Assembly (NCBI GenBank): GCA_946534585.1
Contig: CAMNCV010000080.1
Span: forward strand, 1 to 59,306
Reading direction: 5' to 3'
From: an uncultured Prevotellaceae bacterium
GTDB taxonomy: Bacteria; Bacteroidota; Bacteroidia; Bacteroidales; Bacteroidaceae
DNA: 59,306 nt
Below the pieces are notes generated by a model that had not been told where the DNA came from, did not search any database, and saw nothing but the letters and a program-made list of their open reading frames with translations. The position numbers and the translations under genes were made by a program. Numbering within the stretch: position 1 is the first letter of the stretch; each line of letters opens with the position of its first letter. Of this stretch, positions 8,263 through 18,000 are shown piece after piece.

Positions 8263-10890
8263 TTATAAATTTATTATGTTTACCTTAGCTTTGTATATGC
8301 GCACTGGCGAATTGAGTCCCGACGGCATCGGCGACCAGTGGTCATACTTGGTTTTCTTGTAGTTAATGTCAACGACATTTATCTCTTCCATCTTGCGCCA
8401 TTCCACTCCGCGGCGGTCAAGGTCGCTGATGCGGTTGGCTGGCAGGTTGGTTACTTCTATGCGAATGGTGTTCTTACCCTTCTTGAGTACGGAGGTATCG
8501 AAATTAAGTATGTAAGGCACGCTCCACGCACAACCGATATACACATTATTTATATATACGCGTGCACTCTCGCGTACGTCGCCAAGGTCAATAGCGTAAG
8601 TGCCCATTGCCTGTGGCGTTGCATTGAAGGTGGTCTCATATACACCCGTACCCATGGTAACCTTGGCAGAGTCATTGTCAAGCGTTTCCCATGTCTGGAG
8701 TTTGTCAATATTGAATGTAGCATCAACTTTTGGTGCCTCCTCGATAAACGAGAGCTTCCAACCTTTGTCAAGATTTATCTCTGTACCAGGTGTTACTGAT
8801 GTGGGGCGCATTAGGAGCGATTCGCTGCCAGCATAGAAACAATCCAGCTGAAGGAACATAGACTCGCCCGAACGAAGCGTTACGCGCACCTTGTTTTCTG
8901 GGTTTTCTACAGCATAATACTTGTCAGTCATAGGGTCATACCAGCGCGCATGCTTGTAATCTACGCCAAGGTCACAGTATGCATCTACATCCTTCGGAGT
9001 GAGGTTGGCTATAAAGTAGCAATATCCGCCGCCCATCTTGCGGCGCACCATGTTTAGTCCGAGTTTTGTTTTAATAGGCTCTGCCGTAGCCACGTTAGCA
9101 AGTTTGTTAGGGTCGTTGCCATAGATGAAGGTGACGCCCTGCGCCTTAAGCGTGTTGATGCGTTCTTTTACTTCGTCTGTAAGTACGGTTTCCTTCGGTA
9201 TTAGTATTGCCTTGTATTTCACGCCAGCCTCAGTCAACACAATGGTCTTATTATCACTATCCTGCACTGAGCGTAGGCCCATCAGTTGTTTGTCTGACAC
9301 ATAGTCACAGTCATAACCCATACGGTCAAGTTCCAATATCATATTCTTAAACTCGGGAGCGAGTTTTCCAAGATTATGTATCGCAAACTGCATCAGCAGT
9401 GTTTTCTTGTTCTTCATCCACAGATTATGGATAGGGAAATACACTAACAATTCATTGTCTGGTTCACCGCTCTGCAACAGTTTCTGGCAACGCTCTATGT
9501 ATTCGTTGAAATACTGCACATCGCGCCAGATGGAGTTGGTTGGCGACATATCAACACTGGCATAGAATTTCCAACCCGGCCACGGATCATTCTTTGGCGA
9601 GTAGCATGTGCCATGGTAATAGATATGGTTTACACCGGCGCAGAACATCAAGTCAAGGTCGGGTTTCATCTGAGACAGCGACGTACGGAAGTGCTCCGTA
9701 AGCCACGTAAACGTCTCACTCGAAACGAGGCGTTTGCCCATGATGTGGGCTGCACTCGGAGCATACTTAAACATAGAGTAGTCGGAATCATTCACCTTAG
9801 TATTGCCAGGATCGGTACGCAGGCCCTTTATTCCGAGTTCGCTAAGGCCAAAACCCTCTATCTCAGGTATGTCAACGGCAGCGTAGAGATCAAGCAAATT
9901 GGCAGGAGAACCATGTGCCTGATTTTTCACCTGCATACCATGTGAGTGAGCCCAGTCAACCCACTGGTTGGTGAAATTCTCACGCAGCATATCTGAAAGT
10001 GTCTCACGGTAGTCGTGTACCACCCACTTGTCGCGATCAACGAGTTTATCTATATTCCTTATGAGCGAGTAACCGCGACGGCTCTCAAATTCCTGTGGCA
10101 AGGTAGGCGTCCAGTCGGCTCCGTACACCTCATATGAATCATTGAATGACACCTGTGGCCACGGTGTTTTCGAAGCACTGAATGCCTTGTCAAACTTGTC
10201 AAGGTAATGCTTTACAGCGTTGCGGTCGAAATGATCGATTACCAATCCGGCACCTCCAGGAGCAGCACGCTTAACCTGTTGGCGTGTGCGACCATTATAA
10301 ACAGCTATGATACGCCATGTGCCAGGCTTTGGAGCTTTCCACGTCAGCTTGCCGTTACTAAAACTTGACGTCACCTCAATGGCTTCACCCTTATAGCCCT
10401 TTGCTTCTACAGGATAAGCAGTGGCAAAAGAGAATGTTGCAGTCTCACGTTCCTTTGCAGGAACCTTAAACGCTATGCCACTCTTCAATAGTTTAGCATC
10501 AACAATAGTGTCAACTGCAATCATCTTGCATGCGGCCTCGCTTATCTGTGTCGTCGGGCCACCAAATGGCCAACCAGTACCGTTGTTCATATCAATCTCT
10601 ATGCCAAGACGCTTGCCTTCATCAATTACAAACGACAGCATTTCCATCCATTTCGGCGACAGGAAGTCAATGTTGTTCTTTTGATTTCCCTGCACTCCGT
10701 AGAGCGGTGTTATCTCAAGCGCACCTATGCCTTTGGCTGCATACTGCTCCATGTTCCAACGCAGGTTTTGCTTATCAACAGCAGAACCAAGCCACCACCA
10801 GCGAGCGCCGGGCTTGGTTGTAGATACAGATTGTGCCGTAGCGCAAAGCGACACAGTCAGGCTAAAGAATATAAGTAGATATTTTTTCAT
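8263..10890 (-). CDS. glycoside hydrolase family 106 (alpha-L-rhamnosidase), secreted
   Basis: 875 residues with a signal peptide (MKKYLLIFFSLTVSLCATAQ). The mature start, KPGARWWWLGSAVDKQNLRWN, is the hallmark opening of GH106, and the family segments NNGTGWPFGGP and SFNDSYEVYGADW follow. The last 170 residues form a galactose-binding-like beta-sandwich. GH106 enzymes remove alpha-L-rhamnose from pectic or other plant polysaccharides; the best-known examples exceed 1000 residues, so this is a shorter form. It lies 10 bp upstream of the DUF1015 gene. I see no clear TAnnTTTG promoter; the 83-bp gap to rlmH holds an AT-rich repeat. Confidence 0.85.
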   Translation of the reverse strand: MKKYLLIFFSLTVSLCATAQSVSTTKPGARWWWLGSAVDKQNLRWNMEQYAAKGIGALEITPLYGVQGNQKNNIDFLSPKWMEMLSFVIDEGKRLGIEIDMNNGTGWPFGGPTTQISEAACKMIAVDTIVDAKLLKSGIAFKVPAKERETATFSFATAYPVEAKGYKGEAIEVTSSFSNGKLTWKAPKPGTWRIIAVYNGRTRQQVKRAAPGGAGLVIDHFDRNAVKHYLDKFDKAFSASKTPWPQVSFNDSYEVYGADWTPTLPQEFESRRGYSLIRNIDKLVDRDKWVVHDYRETLSDMLRENFTNQWVDWAHSHGMQVKNQAHGSPANLLDLYAAVDIPEIEGFGLSELGIKGLRTDPGNTKVNDSDYSMFKYAPSAAHIMGKRLVSSETFTWLTEHFRTSLSQMKPDLDLMFCAGVNHIYYHGTCYSPKNDPWPGWKFYASVDMSPTNSIWRDVQYFNEYIERCQKLLQSGEPDNELLVYFPIHNLWMKNKKTLLMQFAIHNLGKLAPEFKNMILELDRMGYDCDYVSDKQLMGLRSVQDSDNKTIVLTEAGVKYKAILIPKETVLTDEVKERINTLKAQGVTFIYGNDPNKLANVATAEPIKTKLGLNMVRRKMGGGYCYFIANLTPKDVDAYCDLGVDYKHARWYDPMTDKYYAVENPENKVRVTLRSGESMFLQLDCFYAGSESLLMRPTSVTPGTEINLDKGWKLSFIEEAPKVDATFNIDKLQTWETLDNDSAKVTMGTGVYETTFNATPQAMGTYAIDLGDVRESARVYINNVYIGCAWSVPYILNFDTSVLKKGKNTIRIEVTNLPANRISDLDRRGVEWRKMEEINVVDINYKKTKYDHWSPMPSGLNSPVRIYKAKVNIINL

Positions 10891-10907
10891 CGATATGTAT
10901 TGTATTA

Positions 10908-10977
10908 CAAATTATATGCTGTTAATTATGAACTATGCATTGTTCATTATAATTATGAATCGTGCATTACGAATTAC
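10908..10977. repeat. AT-rich dispersed repeat (ATTATGAATTATGCATTA type)
   Basis: Between rlmH and the GH106 gene the sequence is built from short repeats such as ATTATGAA, ATGCATTG and ATTACGAATTA. A similar stretch lies at 55531-55577. Function unknown. Confidence 0.55.
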
Positions 10978-11444
10978 TCATGGTGATACTGTTCACCTTT
11001 TATTATGGTGCAGGCTCGATACAGTTGCTCTGCCAGTATCAGTCTCACCATCTGATGAGAAAACGTCATCTTCGATAATGAAATCTTCTCATTCGCACGG
11101 TCGTAAACTGCCTGCGAGAAACCATAAGGTCCACCTATGCACATGACAAGTCTGTTTGCCGTCTGGCGTTTCTTCTCTAACCACACAGCAAACTCAACCG
11201 AACGCATCTCCTTGCCATGCTCATCGAGCAAAACAAGAGTGTCGACAGAAGTGACCTGCTTCAAAATCAACTCTCCCTCGCGCTCCTTCTGCTGAGCCGA
11301 GGTCAGTGACTTGGTGTTCTTTATGTCAGGTATAACCGTTACATCGAACGGCATATAGTGGGATATGCGCCCCACATAGTCGTCAATACCAATCTGGAAA
11401 TGCTTATTGTCGGTCTTGCCTATCAGTATGAGGTTCGTTTTCAT
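10974..11444 (-). CDS. rlmH: 23S rRNA (pseudouridine-1915-N3)-methyltransferase RlmH
   Basis: SPOUT-class methyltransferase acting on helix 69 of 23S rRNA. The 156-residue protein matches the family's usual length when started at MKTNLILIGKTDNK (ATG at 11444). A reading frame extending upstream to 11564 would add 40 low-complexity residues and run into the pgm promoter, so it is rejected. The knot motif GGPYGFS and the C-terminal SLSKMTFSHQMVRLILAEQL, which binds S-adenosylmethionine, are intact. It is divergent from the phosphoglucomutase gene. Confidence 0.95.
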   Translation of the reverse strand: MKTNLILIGKTDNKHFQIGIDDYVGRISHYMPFDVTVIPDIKNTKSLTSAQQKEREGELILKQVTSVDTLVLLDEHGKEMRSVEFAVWLEKKRQTANRLVMCIGGPYGFSQAVYDRANEKISLSKMTFSHQMVRLILAEQLYRACTIIKGEQYHHE

Positions 11445-11525
11445 GTCAATACAATACGCAAAGTTAGTATTTTTTGTTGTTTTGAGCAAACAAAACACTG
11501 TTTTTTTATTAAAACACAATAAAAG

Positions 11526-11557
11526 TTTGTATGTTTTAATATTTTTTCTTAACTTTG
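11526..11557 (+). promoter_or_regulatory. promoter of the phosphoglucomutase gene
   Basis: TTTG (11526-11529), a 20-bp spacer and TAACTTTG (11550-11557) form an excellent Bacteroidetes promoter 61 bp before the ATG. Confidence 0.8.
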
Positions 11558-11618
11558 TAGTCAATAGTGCAAGAATGACATGACAACATCAAAATAACCC
11601 ATAAAACTAAGAACAACA

Positions 11619-13361
11619 ATGGAAAACAACCAGCAACTAATTGCACAATGTGAAGCTGCAGCCAAGCAGTGGCTGTCACCTTCTTTTGATGAAGATACAA
11701 GAAAAGAAGTACAGGCCATGCTTGACAATTCTGACAAGACAGCACTCATTGATGCTTTCTACCAGTCACTGGAATTTGGCACGGGCGGATTGCGCGGCAT
11801 TATGGGAGCCGGCACTAACCGAATGAACAAATACGTCGTCGGCATGGCAACGCAAGGTTTTGCCAACTATATACTTAAGGCTTTCCCAGGCAAACAGTGC
11901 GCAGTGGTTGTAGGACATGACTGCCGCAACAACGGACGCATGTTTGCAGAAACCGTGGCCGACATCTTCTCTGCAAATGGAATAAAAGCTTATCTGTTCG
12001 AGAGTCTGCGCCCTACACCTGAGATTTCTTTTGCCATCCGTCAGCTTGGCGCTCAGGCTGGTGTAAACGTTACGGCATCGCACAACCCAAAAGAATACAA
12101 CGGCTACAAGGCTTACTGGGAAGATGGCGCGCAGGTACTCGCTCCGCATGACACTGGTATCATCGAGGAGGTAAATAAAGTTAAGATTGAAGACGTCAAG
12201 TTCAAAGGAAATCCTGACCTTATCAAGATTATCGGCGGTGAGATGGACTTCGACTACATGCAGGCTGTAAAAGAGAGTATGGTTGACCAAGACGTCATCC
12301 TGCGTCAGAAAGACCTCAATATCGTATATTCTGCCATGCACGGTACTGGTCGTCATATCGTTCCTATGTGCTTGCGCTCATGGGGATTTCAGAATATCAA
12401 TGTCGTGCCAGAGCAGATGGTTGTTGACGGCAACTTCCCAACGGTTGTTTCACCAAACCCAGAGAATGCAGAGGCTATGACTTTGGGTATGAAACTGGGC
12501 ACAAAGCTAAACGCTGACCTCGTAGTTGCTACTGACCCTGATGCTGACCGTCTTGCTATAGTATGCCGCAATGACAAGGGAGAATGGCAGATACTTAACG
12601 GTAATCAGACCGCTTGCATGTTCTATTGGTACACAATCAAAAACAAGAAAGCCCTCGGTCAGCTCCAGCCTACAGACTTCATGGTTAAGACTATCGTTAC
12701 GTCTGAGCTAATCGCAAAAATAGCACGTGCCAATGGCGTGGAATGCTTCGATGAATATACAGGTTTCAAATGGATTGCATACCGCATACGCGAGAACGAA
12801 GGCAAACGCAAATACATCGGTGGCGGTGAAGAGTCATTCGGCTACCTGCCTTACGACAAGGTGCGCGACAAGGATGCTCCTGCGTCAATCTGTCTTATAT
12901 GCGAAATCGCTGCATGGGCAAAAGACCAAGGCAAGACACTCTACGACTTGTTGCTCGATATATATAAGGAGTATGGTTTCCAGAAGGAGGCTGCCATCAG
13001 CGTTACAAAACCTGGCAAGAGCGGTGCTGACGAGATAAAGAAGATGATGGAAGACTTCCGCACTACGCCACCTACAGAGATTGCAGGTTCAAAAGTAGTA
13101 ACCATAAAGGATTACAAAACACTAAAGCAGACAACCGCCGATGGCACGGTTAGCGACCTCAATATGCCTACGACGAGCAACGTATTGCAGTGGTTCACGG
13201 AAGACGGCATGAAGATTTCCGTACGACCATCAGGCACTGAGCCCAAGATTAAGTTCTACTGCGAGGTACCTGTAGCCGGACAGTTCGATGGCGACTACAA
13301 CGCCTTCACAGCAAAGGCTGACGCTCGTATCGTTGAGATAAAGAAGAGTCTTGGCTTATAA
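11619..13361 (+). CDS. phosphoglucomutase / phosphomannomutase family
   Basis: Alpha-D-phosphohexomutase interconverting sugar 1- and 6-phosphates. 580 residues, full length. The four active-site loops are visible: phosphoserine Ser154 in TASHNPKEYNGYK, the metal loop DPDADRLAI near 306, the sugar loop GGGEESFGY, and the phosphate loop RPSGTEPKIKFY near the C-terminus. The length and EFGTGGLRG opening fit the PGM2-like subgroup, which can also act on pentose phosphates. It has its own promoter and is followed by two small hairpins. Confidence 0.93.
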   Translation: MENNQQLIAQCEAAAKQWLSPSFDEDTRKEVQAMLDNSDKTALIDAFYQSLEFGTGGLRGIMGAGTNRMNKYVVGMATQGFANYILKAFPGKQCAVVVGHDCRNNGRMFAETVADIFSANGIKAYLFESLRPTPEISFAIRQLGAQAGVNVTASHNPKEYNGYKAYWEDGAQVLAPHDTGIIEEVNKVKIEDVKFKGNPDLIKIIGGEMDFDYMQAVKESMVDQDVILRQKDLNIVYSAMHGTGRHIVPMCLRSWGFQNINVVPEQMVVDGNFPTVVSPNPENAEAMTLGMKLGTKLNADLVVATDPDADRLAIVCRNDKGEWQILNGNQTACMFYWYTIKNKKALGQLQPTDFMVKTIVTSELIAKIARANGVECFDEYTGFKWIAYRIRENEGKRKYIGGGEESFGYLPYDKVRDKDAPASICLICEIAAWAKDQGKTLYDLLLDIYKEYGFQKEAAISVTKPGKSGADEIKKMMEDFRTTPPTEIAGSKVVTIKDYKTLKQTTADGTVSDLNMPTTSNVLQWFTEDGMKISVRPSGTEPKIKFYCEVPVAGQFDGDYNAFTAKADARIVEIKKSLGL

Positions 13362-13374
13362 TCCCGCCACCTTT

Positions 13375-13422
13375 AATTGGAGAGAAAACTCCACATGATA
13401 CAATTGGAGAGTAAAAACTCCA
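13375..13422 (+). repeat. two tandem small hairpins behind the phosphoglucomutase gene
   Basis: The sequence AATTGGAGAG...CTCCACA occurs twice. TGGAG (13378-13382) pairs with CTCCA (13389-13393), and TGGAG (13405-13409) with CTCCA (13418-13422). It may act as a weak double terminator; there is no T-tract. Confidence 0.6.
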
Positions 13423-13451
13423 CACATATAAATACAAAAGCAAATAACGGT

Positions 13452-13648
13452 CTGTTGGCAGAGCGCAATTCCGTCAGTAACTATTCAGCGAATAGTTTTG
13501 CTATATCGTTGAAAGACTAAGTCATAGCAAAAACGATGTAAATTGAATGACTTTGACACAGAATAGGCAAATTTAAGTTTATTTTCGTAAAGAAATCACT
13601 CAAAAAACTTACATTTGTTTATTCGCTGAATAGTTACAACGCCAACAG
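13452..13648. repeat. inverted-repeat element with self-palindromic arms (MITE-like or invertible segment)
   Basis: The outer arms CTGTTGGC (13452-13459) and GCCAACAG (13641-13648) are inverted. The inner arms GTAACTATTCAGCGAATA (13477-13494) and its exact reverse complement (13620-13637) enclose 125 bp. Each inner arm is itself a hairpin (CTATTC-agc-GAATAG). The interior has further pairing: GTTTTGCTAT (13495-13504) with ATAGCAAAAAC (13524-13534). No reading frame is present. This element fills most of the 400-bp gap before the ATPase gene. Confidence 0.75.
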
Positions 13649-13694
13649 GTATTCTTAAATAATATTAAAACTTTTATTATTTTGCAATCTCTGC

Positions 13695-13725
13695 TTTGCA
13701 TTTTCAGAAAAAAACACTACCTTTG
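13695..13725 (+). promoter_or_regulatory. promoter of the AAA ATPase gene
   Basis: TTTG (13695-13698), 19 bp, TACCTTTG (13718-13725) followed by C, 45 bp before the ATG. It lies outside the inverted-repeat element. Confidence 0.75.
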
Positions 13726-13770
13726 CACCGTTAAACTTACATTGTATTAAAAAGAGAAAAACCACAAGAA

Positions 13771-14955
13771 ATGGAGGATTTCTATCGTACGCATACGTAT
13801 CTCGTAGAGCATTGCAATGCTCCAGTAAGACGTGTCCTAATGGACGAAATTGATTGGAGTGACCGTATGATAGGAATAAAAGGCACACGCGGAGTAGGAA
13901 AAACAACGTTTCTATTGCAATATGCCAAGGAACGCTTTGAACCAGGCGACAGAAGGTGTCTGTATATAAACATGAACAACTTCTACTTCCAAGGTCGTGG
14001 CATTGCCGATTTCGCAGGAGAGTTCTACAAGCAAGGTGGACGCGTACTACTCATAGATCAAGTATTCAAACAGTTCGACTGGAGCAGAGAACTACGCCGA
14101 TGCTATGATTTGTATCCGAAACTAAAGATTGTGTTTGCTGGTTCAAGCGTGATGCGACTGAAACGCGAAAATCCTGAGCTTGAAGACGTCGTAAAGAGCT
14201 ATAACCTTCGCGGTTTTTCATTTAGAGAATACTTAAATCTAAGGACAAGACACAATTTCCGTTGGATATCACTTGACGAGATTATACGCCACAAGAAAGA
14301 ACTTGTACCAGAAATACTTGAAAAGGTAAATCCATGCGAATTCTTTGAGGAATACATTCATCACGGTTTTTATCCCCTATTTAGGGAATATGATGACTTT
14401 GCAGAGAGCCTGCTGAAGTCAATGAACATGATGACCGAGGTGGATATCCTAATGATAAAACAGATAGAACTAAAATATCTGACCAAGATAAAAAAACTAT
14501 TCTATCTGCTTGCCGTTGCAGGGCCACAGGCTCCTAACATCAGTCAGTTAGCGCACGAGATAGAAACAAGCCGTGCTACGGTGATGAATTACATCAAATA
14601 TCTTGCTGACGCACGTTTGATTAACATTATCTACCCCGTGGGACAGCGTTTCCCAAAGAAGCCCACGAAAGTGATGCTCCATAACCCCAACCTGTATCAA
14701 GCCGTATATCCCATCAACTACGAGATACAGACACAGATGGAGACATTCTTCGTCAACACAATGTGGAAAGACCACAAGGTCAATCAAGCAAGCAAAGACC
14801 TGTTCTATACAATTGATGGAGAAAGACGTTTCAAGGTTTGCGAGATAAACGAAATACCACGCAATTCTAACAACGGAATGGTATATTGCCAATATGGAAG
14901 CAACAAAGTCGATGACAATGTCATACCGCTTTGGCTTCTCGGTTTTTTATATTAA
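13771..14955 (+). CDS. AAA_14 / DUF4143 ATPase
   Basis: 394 residues of the ATPase family with an AAA_14 domain at the N-terminus and DUF4143 at the C-terminus. Walker A is GTRGVGKTT (38-46). The Walker B strand RVLLIDQV (91-98) has Gln after the Asp where the family normally has Glu (usual form LDEI). The sensor strand IVFAGSS follows. A winged-helix-like segment (ISQLAHEIETSRATVMNYI) precedes the C-terminal part. Function in the family is unknown; such genes are common and variable in Bacteroidales genomes. It has its own promoter and ends 89 bp before the pyruvate oxidoreductase gene. Confidence 0.8.
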   Translation: MEDFYRTHTYLVEHCNAPVRRVLMDEIDWSDRMIGIKGTRGVGKTTFLLQYAKERFEPGDRRCLYINMNNFYFQGRGIADFAGEFYKQGGRVLLIDQVFKQFDWSRELRRCYDLYPKLKIVFAGSSVMRLKRENPELEDVVKSYNLRGFSFREYLNLRTRHNFRWISLDEIIRHKKELVPEILEKVNPCEFFEEYIHHGFYPLFREYDDFAESLLKSMNMMTEVDILMIKQIELKYLTKIKKLFYLLAVAGPQAPNISQLAHEIETSRATVMNYIKYLADARLINIIYPVGQRFPKKPTKVMLHNPNLYQAVYPINYEIQTQMETFFVNTMWKDHKVNQASKDLFYTIDGERRFKVCEINEIPRNSNNGMVYCQYGSNKVDDNVIPLWLLGFLY

Positions 14956-15044
14956 TGTAGGAATATTGATATAGGAGTAAGCTATATTATTTAAGGTTGA
15001 AGAAAATAAAAACTATATAAAAACTTATTTATCTTAAAAACAAA

Positions 15045-18000
15045 ATGGCTAAAGAAAAAAAGTTTATCACATGTGATGGTAACGAGGCTGCAGCTCACGT
15101 GAGCTACATGTTCTCAGAGGTAGCTGCAATCTACCCTATCACACCGTCATCTCCAATGGCGGAGCACACTGATGATTGGGCCGCACGTGGTCGTAAGAAC
15201 ATGTGGGGACAGACAGTACTTGTACAGGAAATGCAGTCAGAGGGCGGTGCTGCTGGTGCCGTTCACGGTTCTCTGCAGGCTGGTGCACTGACAACAACGT
15301 TCACCGCTTCACAGGGTCTGTTGCTGATGATTCCTAACATGTACAAGATTGCAGGCGAGTTGCTACCTTGTGTATTCGATGTATCTGCTCGTACACTGGC
15401 TTCTCACTCTCTGTGTATCTTCGGTGACCACCAGGATGTGATGGCTTGCCGTCAGACAGGCTTCGCAATGTTTGCTTCAAGCTCTGTACAGGAGGTAATG
15501 GACCTTACAGCAGTTCCTCACCTCGCTACACTTGAGACAAAGGTTCCATTCATCAACTTCTTCGATGGTTTCCGTACCTCTCACGAATATCACAAGATTG
15601 AGGTTATGGACATGGAGGATATCAAGGCTATCACCCCACAGGAGTTCGTAGAGGAGTTCCGCAACCGTGCGTTGACCCCAGAGCGTCCTGTAACTCGTGG
15701 TACCGCTGAGAACCCTGAGACATTCTTCACACACCGCGAGGCTTGCAACGCTTACTACGATGCTATCCCTGAGGTAGTAGAGAAGTACTGTAAGAAGATT
15801 TCTGAAATCACTGGTCGTGAGTATCACCTCTTCAACTACTATGGTGCTAAGGATGCTGAGAACGTAATCATCCTCATGGGTTCTGCCTGCGAGGCAGCCA
15901 AAGAGGCTATCGACTACCTTGTTTCTCAAGGTAAGAAGGTAGGTATGGTTAATGTTCACCTCTATCGTCCATTCTCTGTTAAGCACCTGCTTGCAGCTGT
16001 TCCTTCTACTTGCAAGAAGATTGCTGTTCTTGACCGTACCAAGGAGCCTGGTGCTGAGGGTGAACCTCTCTACCTTGATGTAAAGTCTGCTTACTATGAC
16101 GTAGAGAACCGTCCTGTAATCGTTGGCGGTCGCTATGGTCTTGGTTCTTCAGACGTTACACCTGCAATGGTTATCTCTGTATTTAACAACCTTGAATTAC
16201 CACAGCCAAAGAACCACTTCACTGTTGGTATCGTTGACGATGTTACAAACCTCTCACTTGAGAAGGTAGAGGAGATTGCCCTCGGTGGTAAGTCAACACA
16301 GGAGTGCAAGTTCTTCGGTCTTGGTGCTGACGGTACTGTAGGTGCTAACAAGAACTCTGTGAAGATTATCGGTGAGAATACAGATAAGTACTGTCAGGCT
16401 TATTTCTCTTACGACTCTAAGAAGTCTGGTGGTTTCACTTGCTCACACCTTCGTTTCGGCGACGAGCCAATCCGCTCTACTTATCAGATTACCACTCCAA
16501 GTTTCGTAGCGTGTCACGTTCAGGCTTACCTGCATATGTATGACGTTACACGTGGTATCCGTGAGAACGGCTCATTCCTGCTCAACACAATCTTCGATGG
16601 TGAGGAACTCGTTAACTTCATTCCAAACAATGTGAAGCGCGTCTTCGCTCAGAAGAACATCAAGGTTTACTATATCAACGCTACCAAGATAGCTCAGGAG
16701 ATTGGTCTCGGCAACCGTACCAACACTATCCTGCAGTCTGCATTCTTCCGTATCTCAGAGGTTATCCCTGTAGATCTCGCTATCGAGCAGATGAAGGCTT
16801 TCGCTAAGAAGTCTTACGGCAAGAAGGGTGACGACGTTGTCAACATGAACTATCAGGCCGTTGACCGTGGTGGTGAATATAAGACTCTTACTGTTGATCC
16901 AGCATGGGCTAACCTACCAGACGATGCACAGGTAGAGGATGATGCACCTGCATTCGTTAAGGAGCTCGTTCGTCCTATCAATGCACAGAAGGGTATTGAC
17001 CTCAAGGTTTCTGACTTCGTGAAGTTCGACACCGTTGACGGTACTTGGATGAATGGTACAGCAGCATACGAGAAGCGTGGTGTAGAAGCATTCGTACCTG
17101 TATGGAACGTAGAGAACTGTATCCAGTGTAACAAGTGTTCATTCGTTTGTCCTCACGCAGCTATCCGTCCATTCGTACTTACCGACGAGGAACTCAAGGG
17201 CTTCAACGGTCAGACTCAGGAGATTAAGGCTCCAGCTGCCATGAAGGGCATGCACTTCGTTATCGAGCCATCACCACTGGATTGTCTTGGTTGCGGCAAC
17301 TGTGTTGACGTATGTCCAGGAAAGAAGGGTGAGAAGGCCCTCAAGATGGTAGCTTATAACCCTGATGCTGAAGACATGAAGGAACTCGCTAAGGGTTGGG
17401 ATTACCTCGTTAAGAATGTGAAGACAAAGCAAGAGCTTGTTGACATCAAGGCAAATCCAAAGAACTCTCAGTTCGCTACTCCTCTCTTCGAGTTCTCAGG
17501 CGCTTGCTCTGGTTGCGGTGAGACTCCATACGTTAAGTTGATTTCTCAGCTCTTCGGTGACCGTGAGATTATTGCCAACGCAACAGGCTGTTCTTCTATC
17601 TATTCAGCTTCTATACCTTCTACTCCTTACACAACCAACGAGAAGGGTCAGGGTCCTGCATTCGACAACTCACTGTTCGAGGACTTCTGTGAGTTCGGTC
17701 TCGGTATGGTAATCGGTAACAAGAAGATGAAGGAGCGCGTAGCAATGCTCCTGCAGAAGGTTGTTGACGAGAAGATGGGTTCTGCAGAGTATCAGGCAGC
17801 TGCTGCTGAGTGGATTGAGAAGCGTGAGGACGCTGATGAGTCAAAGCGTCTTGCTGCTATCCTCAAGCCTGAGATTGCTAAGGGTGCCGCTGCTGGTTGT
17901 CCTACCTGCAAGGAGTTGCAGACTCTCGATCACTACCTCATCAAGCGTTCACAGTGGATCATTGGTGGTGACGGTGCTTCTTACGACATCGGTTACGGCG

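Noticed and set aside
4328..10890. Polysaccharide utilisation locus
   Set aside because: GH31 and GH106 genes are near each other, but no SusC/SusD pair, sensor or transporter is present.
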